A model generated the notes under the pieces. It was not told the origin of the DNA, did not search any database, and saw nothing but the letters and a program-made list of their open reading frames with translations. From contig NZ_CP089391.1 in NCBI RefSeq assembly GCF_027594865.1, forward strand, positions 3,750,501-3,814,500: a stretch of DNA of 64,000 nucleotides, read 5' to 3'. Of the stretch, positions 24,863 to 33,749 are shown piece after piece. This DNA comes from Bradyrhizobium xenonodulans (GTDB lineage Bacteria; Pseudomonadota; Alphaproteobacteria; Rhizobiales; Xanthobacteraceae). Made by a program: the position numbers and the translations under genes. Position 1 is the stretch's first letter; each line of letters starts with the position of its first letter.

Positions 24863-26947
24863 GTGGGCAATGCGACTGTGCATCGGATTGTTTTGCAGGC
24901 GGCGGAGCATTTTGCCGCGGGGCGGCCGGATCAGGCCGACGCGCTCTGTGCGGAGGTGCTGAGGGCAGAGCCGGATCATCTGCCGGCGCTGCATCTTGCG
25001 GCGGTGGCCGCCTTCGTCACCGACCGCGCGCCCGATGGCGCCGCGCTGCTCGGCCGCGTCTTCAACATCGATCCGGAGCACGCGCCGGCCCTCGTCACGC
25101 TCGGCGATGCGCTGGCGGTGAAGGGCGAGCAGGAGGGCGCTGTGGCCGCGTTCCGGCGCGCCCTGGTCCGGCGTCCGGATGATGCCGGCCTGCACAACAA
25201 GCTCGGTGTGGCGCTCGGCGAGCTCTCGCGCTTCGACGAGGCGGAAGCCGCCTACCGCCGCGCGCTCGCGCTCGACGCGCATCTGACGCGGGCCTGCTTC
25301 AACCTTGCCGTCGTGCTTGCGGAGCAAGGGCGTCCGGCCGAAGCGGAGGAGGCCTATCGCGCGGTCATCGCGCGGGAGCCGGACTATCGCGGCGTGTGGC
25401 TCAATTTCGGCAATCTCCTGATGGACCAGATGAAGTTCGGCGAAGCGGCGGCCGCCTACAGCCGCGCGCTCGTCGCCGATCCAGACGATGCGGCGCTGCT
25501 TTGCAATCTCGGTGCCGCGCTCTATCGGCAGGGATTGCTCGAAGATGCCATCGTCCGGTACCGCCGCGCGATTGCGCTGGTGCCGGACAACGCTCCGGCG
25601 CTGCGGCTGCTCGGGCTCGTCCTGCATGAGGCCGGTCACCTGCCGGAGGCTGCCGAGATCTACAGGCGGAGCTTTGCGCAGGATTCATCCGATCATGTCA
25701 TCGCCAGCAATCTCGGCGCCTGCCTCTCCGAGCTCGGCGCCCTGGATGAGGCGATTGCTTCCTGCGAGCACGCGCTGCTGCTGAAGCCGGATCACGCCCC
25801 GGCCTGGACCAATCTCGGCATCATCTTCGAGAAGCAGGAGCGCGTCGACGATGCGGTTGCCGCGCATCGCTGCGCGGTCGTGTCCGACCCCGCCTATGCC
25901 AAGGGGCATGCCAATCTCGCGGTCGCGCTGCGCAATGCCGGCGAGATCGACGAGGCGCTCGCGGTCTCGCATCGTGCGGTCGCGCTCGATCCCGAGCAGC
26001 CGCTTGCGCAATACAACCACGCGCACTTCCTGCTCATGAACGGCGATTTCGCCAATGGGTTCGAAGCCTATCGCTGGCGCCGCAAGTGCAAGACGCTGTC
26101 GGACGGAGATCCTTCGTTCACCGAGCCCGAATGGCAGGGCGAGCCTCTGAACGGCCGCACCTTGCTGCTGTTCGCCGAGTACGGCCTCGGCGATGCCCTG
26201 CATTTCGTGCGCTATTTGCCGATGGCGGCTGCACGCGGCGGACAGATCATCTTGCAGGTCCAGCCCGCGCTGGCCTCGCTGCTGCGGCAACTGCCCGACG
26301 TGACCGTGATCGCGCGCGGCGAGCCGCTGCCGCCGTTCGATCTGCAACTGCCGCTGATGAACCTGCCGCGGATCTTCGGCACCACGCTCGACACCATTCC
26401 GGCGGACGTGCCGTATCTGCATCCCGATCCCGCAAGACTGTCACGCTGGCAGGTTGCGCTCGCGGGCGCGACGGCGCTGAAAGTCGGTGTGGTCTGGGCC
26501 GGCAATGCCAGGCACAAGGGCGACCGGCAGCGCTCGCTTCCGGCCGCGGCGGTGCTGCCGCGCCTCGTGATGCCAGGCGTGCAGCTCTACTCCTTGCAGA
26601 AGGAGCCGCGCCCCGACGATGGCGAGGTGCTGGCGGCCCTCGGCAGCGACATCGTCGATCTTGCGCCTGCGCTGGGCGATTTCGCGGATACCGCCGCGGC
26701 GGTCGCGGCGCTCGATCTCGTCATTGCCGTCGATACGTCCGTCGCCCATCTCGCCGGCGCGCTCGGCCGTCCGGTCTGGATGCTGACGCCTTACGCGCTC
26801 GACTGGCGCTGGCTGCGCGACCGCGAGGACAGTCCCTGGTATCCGACCATGCGACTGTTCCGCCAGCGCGCCCCGCGCGAATGGGACGACCCGCTGCTGC
26901 GCATCTCGGCCGCGCTCGCGGTGCTTGCGGCGAAGGCCCAGGCCTAA
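24863..26947 (+). CDS. TPR-repeat protein with C-terminal glycosyltransferase-like domain
   Basis: This 694-residue protein starts at GTG. Residues about 10-395 form roughly eleven tandem 34-residue TPRs, for example FDEAEAAYRRALALDAH and LEDAIVRYRRAIALVPDN. The C-terminal domain (about 420-690) resembles a GT-B glycosyltransferase of the GT9/GT41-like type: LLLFAEYGLGDALHFVRYLP, VGVVWAGNARHKGDRQRSLP, and DLVIAVDTSVAHLAGALGRPVW. The DTSVAHLAGAL-x-xPVW motif matches the nucleotide-sugar-binding end of heptosyltransferases. The whole resembles bacterial SPINDLY/OGT-like proteins, but the activity is unproven. It stands alone, with a convergent FAD-oxidoreductase 10 nt away. Confidence 0.82.
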   Translation: MGNATVHRIVLQAAEHFAAGRPDQADALCAEVLRAEPDHLPALHLAAVAAFVTDRAPDGAALLGRVFNIDPEHAPALVTLGDALAVKGEQEGAVAAFRRALVRRPDDAGLHNKLGVALGELSRFDEAEAAYRRALALDAHLTRACFNLAVVLAEQGRPAEAEEAYRAVIAREPDYRGVWLNFGNLLMDQMKFGEAAAAYSRALVADPDDAALLCNLGAALYRQGLLEDAIVRYRRAIALVPDNAPALRLLGLVLHEAGHLPEAAEIYRRSFAQDSSDHVIASNLGACLSELGALDEAIASCEHALLLKPDHAPAWTNLGIIFEKQERVDDAVAAHRCAVVSDPAYAKGHANLAVALRNAGEIDEALAVSHRAVALDPEQPLAQYNHAHFLLMNGDFANGFEAYRWRRKCKTLSDGDPSFTEPEWQGEPLNGRTLLLFAEYGLGDALHFVRYLPMAAARGGQIILQVQPALASLLRQLPDVTVIARGEPLPPFDLQLPLMNLPRIFGTTLDTIPADVPYLHPDPARLSRWQVALAGATALKVGVVWAGNARHKGDRQRSLPAAAVLPRLVMPGVQLYSLQKEPRPDDGEVLAALGSDIVDLAPALGDFADTAAAVAALDLVIAVDTSVAHLAGALGRPVWMLTPYALDWRWLRDREDSPWYPTMRLFRQRAPREWDDPLLRISAALAVLAAKAQA

Positions 26948-26957
26948 GAAAACAAGA

Positions 26958-28190
26958 CTAAAACCGCTCCGGCCGGTAAGGCGCCGGATCGATCACGGGC
27001 GTCTCGTCGCTCATGATCTCGGCAAGCAGGCGCCCGGTCGCGGGTCCCAGCGTAAAACCCTGATGGCCGTGGCCGAAATTCATCCAGAGGCCGGGGTGGC
27101 GCGGAGCGCGGCCCAGCACCGGCAGCATGTCCGGCGTGCAGGGGCGGGTGCCGAACCACGGATCGGGCTCGACGCGCTTGCCGAGGTCGATCAGCTCGCG
27201 TGCCGACGCCTCGGCGCTGGCAAGCTGCACGGGCGTTGCGAGCGCATCCATGCCGGTCAATTCCGCACCGGTGGTAATGCGGATTCCCTTGGCCATCGGA
27301 CCCATGGCATAGCCGTTGCCCTTGTCGACCAGCGGCAGGTCGAGCGACGCACCGCCGCTGTAATGCATATGATAGCCGCGCTTGCGCACCAGCGGAATGC
27401 GATAGCCGAATTTGGTGAGGAGATCGGGCGACCATGGTCCGAGCGTCACGACGGCATGGGCCGCGTCGATGCGACCCTGGTCCGTATCGACCGACCATCC
27501 CGTCGCGGTCTGCTGCAGGCTCTGGGCATCACCGAGCACGATGGTGCCGCCGAGGCGCTCGAATAGCTCGGCATAGGCTGTGACCAGCGCGCCGGGATCG
27601 GACACGGTCCAGGTGTCGAGCCAATGGATCGCGCCGGGAAGATCGTCGCGCAGGATCGGCTCGGCCTTGGCGAGCTCGGGCCCTGAGAGCGCACGAAACC
27701 TCACGCCGAATTCGCGCTGGTCTTCTTCCGCCGATTTGACGGCGAGATCGAAGGACGCTGCGTCGCGGTGCAGATGCCGATAGCCGGCGCGGCGGATCAG
27801 ATTGTCGGCATGGGCTTCGCGGATGAGGAGGTCGTGCTCCGCGGTCGCATAGGCGATCAGCCGCGCCCATGCGTCGACCGCCTCGCGATGCCGCTTCGGC
27901 GCCGAATGCCACCAGTAGCGGAGCAGGGGCTCGATATGGAGATGGAGCGACGACAGGCTGTAGCGCACGTCATTGGTGCGGCCGGTCGCGATCTTGAGCA
28001 GCGAGGCGAGGTCGCGCGGCATCGGATAGGGGCGCACCGCCTCCGCCTGGATCATGCCGGCATTGCCGTAGCTGGTCTCGCGGCCCGGCTCCCTGCGGTC
28101 GACGAGGGTGACGGACCAGCCGCGCTGCTGCAGGTGCAGCGCTGCGCTGACACCGATCATGCCGCCGCCGAGAATGATCGCGCTTTGCAT
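26958..28190 (-). CDS. FAD-dependent D-amino-acid dehydrogenase-like oxidoreductase
   Basis: This 410-residue DAO-family flavoprotein has the N-terminal dinucleotide motif IILGGGMIGVSAALHLQQRG (GxGxxG-like), the ETSYGNAGMIQAEAVRPYPMP segment typical of DadA, and the C-terminal FGHGHQGFTLGPATGRLLAE FAD/substrate motif (core GHGHQGFTLGPA). DadA proteins oxidise D-amino acids in the membrane-associated respiratory chain. Homologues also act on opines or hydroxyproline, so the substrate is open. It lies 42 nt downstream of an amidase gene on the same strand. The pair could release an amino acid from an amide and then oxidise it. Confidence 0.85.
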   Translation of the reverse strand: MQSAIILGGGMIGVSAALHLQQRGWSVTLVDRREPGRETSYGNAGMIQAEAVRPYPMPRDLASLLKIATGRTNDVRYSLSSLHLHIEPLLRYWWHSAPKRHREAVDAWARLIAYATAEHDLLIREAHADNLIRRAGYRHLHRDAASFDLAVKSAEEDQREFGVRFRALSGPELAKAEPILRDDLPGAIHWLDTWTVSDPGALVTAYAELFERLGGTIVLGDAQSLQQTATGWSVDTDQGRIDAAHAVVTLGPWSPDLLTKFGYRIPLVRKRGYHMHYSGGASLDLPLVDKGNGYAMGPMAKGIRITTGAELTGMDALATPVQLASAEASARELIDLGKRVEPDPWFGTRPCTPDMLPVLGRAPRHPGLWMNFGHGHQGFTLGPATGRLLAEIMSDETPVIDPAPYRPERF

Positions 28191-28232
28191 CGGGAGAATT
28201 CTCCTGTCAGGCCGGTTGTAGGGCGAGGTCGG

Positions 28233-29729
28233 TCATTCCCAGGCGAGGAAGCCGGGAACGGCCGACAGCGGGGGCGCCGCGGCGAGCCGCGTCAGATCGG
28301 GGACCGGCCGGCACATTTGCGGCTCGCCTGCGAACGCGGCCTCAAGGCTCGCGGCAACCGAGAGCACGACGGCGTCGCCGCCACGCGGCCCGACGATCTG
28401 GAGGCCGAAGGGCAGGCCGGATTCATCGAGGCCGAGCGGAATGCTGATCGCGGGATGGCCGGGAAGCGTGACGGCATAAGCGAGCGCGAGCCAGTGGAAG
28501 TAAGATTTGGTCGGCACGCCATCGATCTCGGCCGGGTAGAGCTCCGACCACGGCCGCGGGCTCAGCGTGATGGTCGGGCTGATCAGCACGTCGGTAGCTT
28601 CGAAGAAGCTTTGCCAGGCGCGATAGATCCGCGTCTGCGTCGTTGCCGCCCGCGCGTGGTCTTCGAGCGTGTAGCCGAGGCCTTCCTCGACATTGGCGCG
28701 GACATTGGGGCCGAGCATTTCGGGACGTTCTTTGTAGTTCTTGCCGTGCGTCGCCAGGAACATGCCCGCCCGCAGCACGGCGAAGGCATCGTCGGCGCCG
28801 GAGCAGTCTGGCGTCGCCTCGCGGCATTCGGCGAACAGCGGCGCGAGCTTTTTCACACGTGTACGAAACACGCGCCGGATCGCCTGCTCGGTCGGGGCGA
28901 AGCCAAAGTCCTCGGTGACAGCGAGGCGCAGCTGGCCGAGGTCTGCGGGGCGCGCGGCGGCCCAGCGCTCGGCACGACCGCGCAAGGGTTCGCCGGGCAG
29001 CGTATAGGCGAGGGGATCGCGGCTATCGTCGCTCGCCATCACCGACAGCATCAGCGCGGCATCGGCGACGTTGCGCGCCATCGGCCCGTCGGTCGACAGG
29101 TTGGACCAGCCGAAGATGCGCTTCTCGCTGGGCACGAGCCCGTAGGACGGGCGCATGCCGACGATGCCGGCGAAGCCGGCCGGATTGCGCAGGGAGCCGC
29201 CGGTGTCGGAGCCCGAGGCGAGCGGGGCCATGCCGCAGGCGAGCGCCACTGCCGAGCCGCCGGAGGAGCCGGCTGCCGAGCGCATGGGATCGAAGGGATT
29301 GCCGGTCGCGCCGAACACGGGATTGCGGGTGTTGCCGCCCGCCGCCCATTCCGGCGTGTTGGTCTTGCCGAAGATGATGGCGCCGGCGGCGCGCAACCGC
29401 GCAACCGAGCCTTGGTCGGCGACCGGGACGTTATCCCCGAGCAGCGGGTTGCCATAGGTGGAGCGCATCCCGGCGGTGTCCTGGGTGTCCTTGATGAGAA
29501 CGGGGAGCCCGTGCAGCGCGCCGCGATCCTCGCCGCGCAGGATGGCGGCTTCCGCTGCCTTGGCAGCGGCGCGCGCGCCTGATGCGTCCAGCGTCACGAC
29601 GGCGTTGACGGCGGGATTGATGGCGGCGATGCGGGACAGGCAAGCGTCCAGAAGCTCGACGGGCGAGATCGCCCGTGCCGCCAACAGGCGGCGCAGCTCA
29701 ACGGCGCCGGAATCGCAAAGCTCTGACAA
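28233..29729 (-). CDS. amidase-signature family amidase
   Basis: This 498-residue enzyme has a Ser-cisSer-Lys triad: Lys80 in LPVLIKDTQD, the serine cluster GSSGGS at 154-159, and the nucleophile Ser179 in SGSDTGGSLRNPAGF. The length and the C-terminal LPGHPAISIPLGLDESGLPFGLQI region (core PAISIPLG) match the AS family. The start codon is TTG at 29729, preceded by AAAGGGA about 6 nt upstream; an ATG is not available at the conserved position. It is the first gene of a likely operon with the DadA-like oxidoreductase. The substrate (acyl amide or nitrile-derived amide) is unknown. Confidence 0.9.
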   Translation of the reverse strand: MSELCDSGAVELRRLLAARAISPVELLDACLSRIAAINPAVNAVVTLDASGARAAAKAAEAAILRGEDRGALHGLPVLIKDTQDTAGMRSTYGNPLLGDNVPVADQGSVARLRAAGAIIFGKTNTPEWAAGGNTRNPVFGATGNPFDPMRSAAGSSGGSAVALACGMAPLASGSDTGGSLRNPAGFAGIVGMRPSYGLVPSEKRIFGWSNLSTDGPMARNVADAALMLSVMASDDSRDPLAYTLPGEPLRGRAERWAAARPADLGQLRLAVTEDFGFAPTEQAIRRVFRTRVKKLAPLFAECREATPDCSGADDAFAVLRAGMFLATHGKNYKERPEMLGPNVRANVEEGLGYTLEDHARAATTQTRIYRAWQSFFEATDVLISPTITLSPRPWSELYPAEIDGVPTKSYFHWLALAYAVTLPGHPAISIPLGLDESGLPFGLQIVGPRGGDAVVLSVAASLEAAFAGEPQMCRPVPDLTRLAAAPPLSAVPGFLAWE

Positions 29730-29910
29730 TGCCAGTCCCTTTCAAATCGTGAAATCGATCTAGCATATCGGAAATCAGCTTGCGCACTGCACACCGGTTT
29801 TTGCGCTCCGGAAATGCTCTCGACGACCAGCTGCGCCAAGATCACGTCGCGCAAACGCGCACCTCTGGTGACGACGAATTGCCGTCGTCGCGCGAGCAAG
29901 CAGAGCGTCG

Positions 29911-29940
29911 AAACAAAAACGCCCGGCTTTGCCGGGCGTT
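29911..29940 (-). terminator. rho-independent terminator of rne
   Basis: On the minus strand AACGCCCGGC, loop AAA, GCCGGGCGTT is followed by TTTGTTT. It lies about 20 nt past the rne stop. Confidence 0.92.
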
Positions 29941-29959
29941 TCGCGTTGGATGTCCGGCT

Positions 29960-32900
29960 TTATTCACCGCCGCCGAAGCGGCGCGACCACCAGCCGGCAC
30001 GACGCGGCGCGGCCGGGGTTTCGCTGGCGGGCTCCGGCGCAGGCTCAGGTGCCGGCGGCGGGGCAATCGGTTCGGCTGCCTGCTCAACCGGCGTGGCCGG
30101 CTCGCTTGGGCTGCTCGACAGGAAGCTCACCTTTTCCCGGACCGTGGAGCGGCGACGCGCGGCCCTGTCGTCGGCGGGCTCTTCTTCTGCAGCAACGGCA
30201 GCCGGCGTGGGCTCCGGCTGGGCGGGCGCCTCGGTACGCACTTCGGCGCGCGGCTCGGGCTGAGTGAACTGTGGCTCGGCGATGTGCTCGGCCTGCCCGA
30301 TCGAGGGGGCAGGCTCGCCGCCGGCGCCGTCGAAATCGGCAACCGCGTCGGTCGCTTCCGGCGGCGCGCCGGCCGCAAGCTCGTCGCTGATGGAGCCGGC
30401 GAGACCGTCCTCGCCACCGCCGCGCCGACGGCGTCCGCCACGGCGACCACGCCGGCGGCGGCGATCGGCGCTGCCCTGCTGCTCGCCGCGGGCGGCCTGG
30501 TCCTCGCCTTCCTCGCCGTCCTGCTCGGACTCGGCGTCCTCTTCACCTTCGCCGGCTGCGACTGCCGCTTCGGACGACACTGGGGCGCCATCCTCGCGCA
30601 CCTCGCCGTCGCGCTGGCCGCCGCGGCCGCGGCGACGACGGCGGCGCTTGCGGCGCTGGCCGTCCTGCTCGGGCGAGGCATCGCCTGAAGCCTGCTCTTC
30701 GGTGAGACCTTCGGTCTCTTCGGTCTCGACCTCGGATTCCAGCTCCGGATCGAATTCATCGTCGTCATAGGCCTCTTCGGCCACGGGCGGCGGGCTCGCT
30801 GCCGCCTGCGCCGCGAGCAGCGCCTTGGCGGCTTCCAGCGTATGGACCTGCTCGCCGCGGTCGATGAGATAGGCCTGCGGTCCGCTGACGCTGGGGTCGG
30901 CGATGACCGACAGCGTGACCTTGAAGCCGTTCTCGAGGTCGCGCAGATGGCCGCGCTTGTGGTTCAGCACATAGAGCGCGACGTCGGTGCGGGTGCGGAC
31001 CACGAGATTGTGGGTCGCGCCCTTCATCAGGATCTCTTCGAGGCCGCGCAGGAGCTGGAGCGCCACCGAGGACACCGAGCGGACATGGCCGGTGCCGCCG
31101 CAATGCGGGCAGGGATCGGTCGAAGACTCCAGCACGCTGGCGCGGATGCGCTGGCGCGACATCTCGAGCAGGCCGAAATGCGAGATGCGGCCGACCTGGA
31201 TGCGCGCGCGGTCCTGCCTGAGGCAATCGGACAGCTTGCGCTCGACCGCGCGGTTGTTGCGCTTCTCGTCCATGTCGATGAAGTCGATGACGATCAGGCC
31301 GGCGAGGTCGCGCAGGCGAAGCTGGCGGGCGACCTCTTCGGACGCTTCCAGATTGGTCTTGAGCGCGGTGTCCTCGATGTGGTGCTCGCGGGTCGAACGT
31401 CCCGAGTTGACGTCGATCGAGACCAGCGCTTCGGTCTGGTTGATCACGATGTAGCCGCCCGAGCGCAACTGCACGGTCGGCGAGAACATCGCATCGAGCT
31501 GGCTCTCGACGCCCATGCGCGAGAACAGCGGCTGGCCGTCGCGATACTGCTTCACCGCGCCGACATTGGCGGGCATCAGCATCTTCATGAAGTCGCGCGC
31601 TTCGCGGTAGCCGGATTCACCGGCAACCGAGATCTCGTCGATCTCCTTGTTGTAGAGGTCGCGCAGCGAGCGCTTGATCAGCGAGCCTTCCTCGTAGACG
31701 AGGGTCGGCGCCTGCGACTTCAGCGTCAGGTCGCGCACGGTCTCCCACATCCGGATCAGATATTCGAAGTCGCGCTTGATCTCGGGCTTGGTGCGGGCGG
31801 CGCCTGCGGTGCGCAGGATGATGCCCATGCCCTCGGGCACGTCCAGATCCTGCACCACTTCCTTCAGGCGAGAGCGGTCCTGCGCGCTGGTGATCTTGCG
31901 GCTGATGCCGCCGCCGCGCGCGGTGTTCGGCATCAACACGGCATAGCGGCCGGCGAGCGAGAGATAGGTCGTCAGCGCCGCGCCCTTGTTGCCGCGCTCT
32001 TCCTTGACCACCTGCACCAGCATGACCTGGCGGCGCTTGATGACTTCCTGGATCTTGTACTGGCGGCGCGGGCGGAAGGTGCGCTCGGGCACTTCCTCCA
32101 GCACGTCGTCACCGCCGACGGATTCGACGACTTCCTCCTCGGCTTCCTCGCCGTCCTCGTCCTCGTCTTCGTCGTCGTCGTCCTCGGCCGTGTCGCTGGC
32201 GGATTCGGCATGCGAGGCCTCTGCGCTCTCCCCGGCCGCGTACACAGCATCGGCCGGTTCGGCCGCTGATGTCACGGTTTCGGCGAGAGCCTCGGCATAG
32301 GCTTCGGAAGCTTGCGGCTCGGAAGCGGCAGCCTCCGGCGGCTCGGCGACGGTCTCGGTCGCGACCACGGGCTCGGCGCCGATTGTTGCGACGGGCGCGG
32401 GCGCCTCGTCGGCATGACCGTGATGTTCGTGCTCGCCCTCATGACCATGGTCGTCATGATCATGGGCATGATGATGATCGTCGTGATCATGGTCGCCATG
32501 ATCGTGGTCGTGATGATCGTGCTCGCCGTGATGCTCGGCCTCGGCGTGCAGATGTTCGCCGTCCTGCGAGGCGCCCTCGGCATGCGCCGGCAGGGTCTCG
32601 CCCTCGACCGGCTGGGCCGACGGATCGGCGCCGGCGTCGAGGCCCTCGACGATGTCGCTGCGGACGCGATCGCCATGACCGCGGCGACGGGCGTTGCGGT
32701 GACGGGAACGGCGGCGGCCGTGGGAGCGGTTCTCGCTCTCTTCCTCGGCCTCGCGGTGGGCCTGTTCCTCGGCCTCGATCAGCGCCTGCCGGTCGGCGAC
32801 CGGGATCTGGTAGTAGTCGGGATGGATTTCGCTGAAGGCCAGGAAGCCGTGGCGGTTGCCGCCATATTCGACGAAGGCGGCCTGGAGCGAGGGCTCCACC

Positions 32901-33046
32901 CGGGTGACCTTGGCGAGGTAGATATTCCCGCGCAGTTGCTTGCGTTGCGCGGTCTCGAAATCAAACTCTTCGACGCGATTGCCGCGGACCACGACGACCC
33001 GGGTCTCCTCCGGGTGGGTGGCATCGATCAACATCTTGTTGGGCAT
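29960..33046 (-). CDS. rne: ribonuclease E
   Basis: This 1028-residue endoribonuclease is the scaffold of the degradosome. The S1 domain is split: its first part is residues about 35-82 and its second resumes near 340 (RRQYKIQEVIKRRQVMLVQ). The insert carries a basic stretch (GRRRSRHRNARRRGHG), a His/Asp block (about 164-211, HHDHDHGDHDHDD-like) and a long acidic run. Catalytic aspartates lie in VSIDVNSGRSTR and VIDFIDMDE, and the zinc-link motif is CPHCGGTGH. The C-terminal arm alternates acidic and Arg-rich blocks (RRKRRRRRRGRGGQR) and ends in RRAGWWSRRFGGGE. The GWW motif is the known PNPase-binding tail in Caulobacter RNase E. A terminator follows, and a 700-nt leader precedes the gene. 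Confidence 0.96.
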   Translation of the reverse strand: MPNKMLIDATHPEETRVVVVRGNRVEEFDFETAQRKQLRGNIYLAKVTRVEPSLQAAFVEYGGNRHGFLAFSEIHPDYYQIPVADRQALIEAEEQAHREAEEESENRSHGRRRSRHRNARRRGHGDRVRSDIVEGLDAGADPSAQPVEGETLPAHAEGASQDGEHLHAEAEHHGEHDHHDHDHGDHDHDDHHHAHDHDDHGHEGEHEHHGHADEAPAPVATIGAEPVVATETVAEPPEAAASEPQASEAYAEALAETVTSAAEPADAVYAAGESAEASHAESASDTAEDDDDEDEDEDGEEAEEEVVESVGGDDVLEEVPERTFRPRRQYKIQEVIKRRQVMLVQVVKEERGNKGAALTTYLSLAGRYAVLMPNTARGGGISRKITSAQDRSRLKEVVQDLDVPEGMGIILRTAGAARTKPEIKRDFEYLIRMWETVRDLTLKSQAPTLVYEEGSLIKRSLRDLYNKEIDEISVAGESGYREARDFMKMLMPANVGAVKQYRDGQPLFSRMGVESQLDAMFSPTVQLRSGGYIVINQTEALVSIDVNSGRSTREHHIEDTALKTNLEASEEVARQLRLRDLAGLIVIDFIDMDEKRNNRAVERKLSDCLRQDRARIQVGRISHFGLLEMSRQRIRASVLESSTDPCPHCGGTGHVRSVSSVALQLLRGLEEILMKGATHNLVVRTRTDVALYVLNHKRGHLRDLENGFKVTLSVIADPSVSGPQAYLIDRGEQVHTLEAAKALLAAQAAASPPPVAEEAYDDDEFDPELESEVETEETEGLTEEQASGDASPEQDGQRRKRRRRRRGRGGQRDGEVREDGAPVSSEAAVAAGEGEEDAESEQDGEEGEDQAARGEQQGSADRRRRRGRRGGRRRRGGGEDGLAGSISDELAAGAPPEATDAVADFDGAGGEPAPSIGQAEHIAEPQFTQPEPRAEVRTEAPAQPEPTPAAVAAEEEPADDRAARRRSTVREKVSFLSSSPSEPATPVEQAAEPIAPPPAPEPAPEPASETPAAPRRAGWWSRRFGGGE

Positions 33047-33749
33047 GTCTTAACTCTTGGCGGCGGCGGGCGCGATTCACCGTGGGCGCGAAGAGCGCTG
33101 CCGGGTGACGCGACGGTCCACCTGATTCGGGGGTGAGGGGAAGGCCGAAACGCCGTCTCTCGCGCCTTGCCGAATCGGAAGCATCAGGACCGAAGCGGCG
33201 CGCGGGATTGTCACTCCGCAGCGTCGCGAATGGTCCTTCAGAATTCGTCGGCACAGTCTGGCGCATCAAGCGTCGGCCCGTATGAAACATTGGGCGGCGG
33301 GGCCGCCCCTCAATCAGTTGCTGCTGGCCAGGCATGGCGCGAGCGCGCTCGCCTTGGGGATTACGAACCGCTCCCTTGGGATTAAGGGACCGGGTAACGG
33401 GTCGCGTCGCTGTCGAAACCGTCCCGGACACACAGAGGTAACCGGGGACCGTCCGCCACCGGGGCTTGACCCGTTCCACCTCGCTGCCGCGCACCGCGCT
33501 GGTCTTTGAGGAGAACGGAAAACGCTGGAATTCCCAAACCTTGAGAGTTCCGGCGCTGCACCGGGAGGCTGAATGCGACACAACCGGAAATATCGGCCGT
33601 CAGCACTCCGTACATACGTGGAATGGGCCAGCCGTGCAAGGAGCGTCGCACGGCGGTCACAGTCAGCGAGTTTCGCGTTTCCGTCATTAAGGATCAATTA
33701 ACCCTGTGGTTCTATTGCGTTAAAAGGGCTGCTCGGAGGCACGGAATCG
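33047..33749. other. long rne leader and divergent promoter region
   Basis: About 700 nt separate the divergent rne and amidase genes with no credible CDS; the frames here are short and arginine/proline-rich. It contains a strong hairpin GGGCGGC-(GGG)-GCCGCCC at about 33292-33308. Long rne leaders are autoregulatory in enterobacteria through RNase E cleavage. An analogous role is possible here but I recognise no conserved RNA family. The last ~90 nt before the amidase are relatively AT-rich and likely hold its promoter, with ribosome site GGAGG at about 33735-33739. Confidence 0.5.

Noticed and set aside
30842..32269. 475-codon plus-strand frame inside rne
   Set aside because: It is a mirror frame of the conserved RNase E catalytic domain, with no independent start signal or family motif.
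33154..33690. several 70-130 codon frames in the rne leader region
   Set aside because: Arg/Pro-rich, overlapping on both strands, no ribosome sites; chance ORFs.
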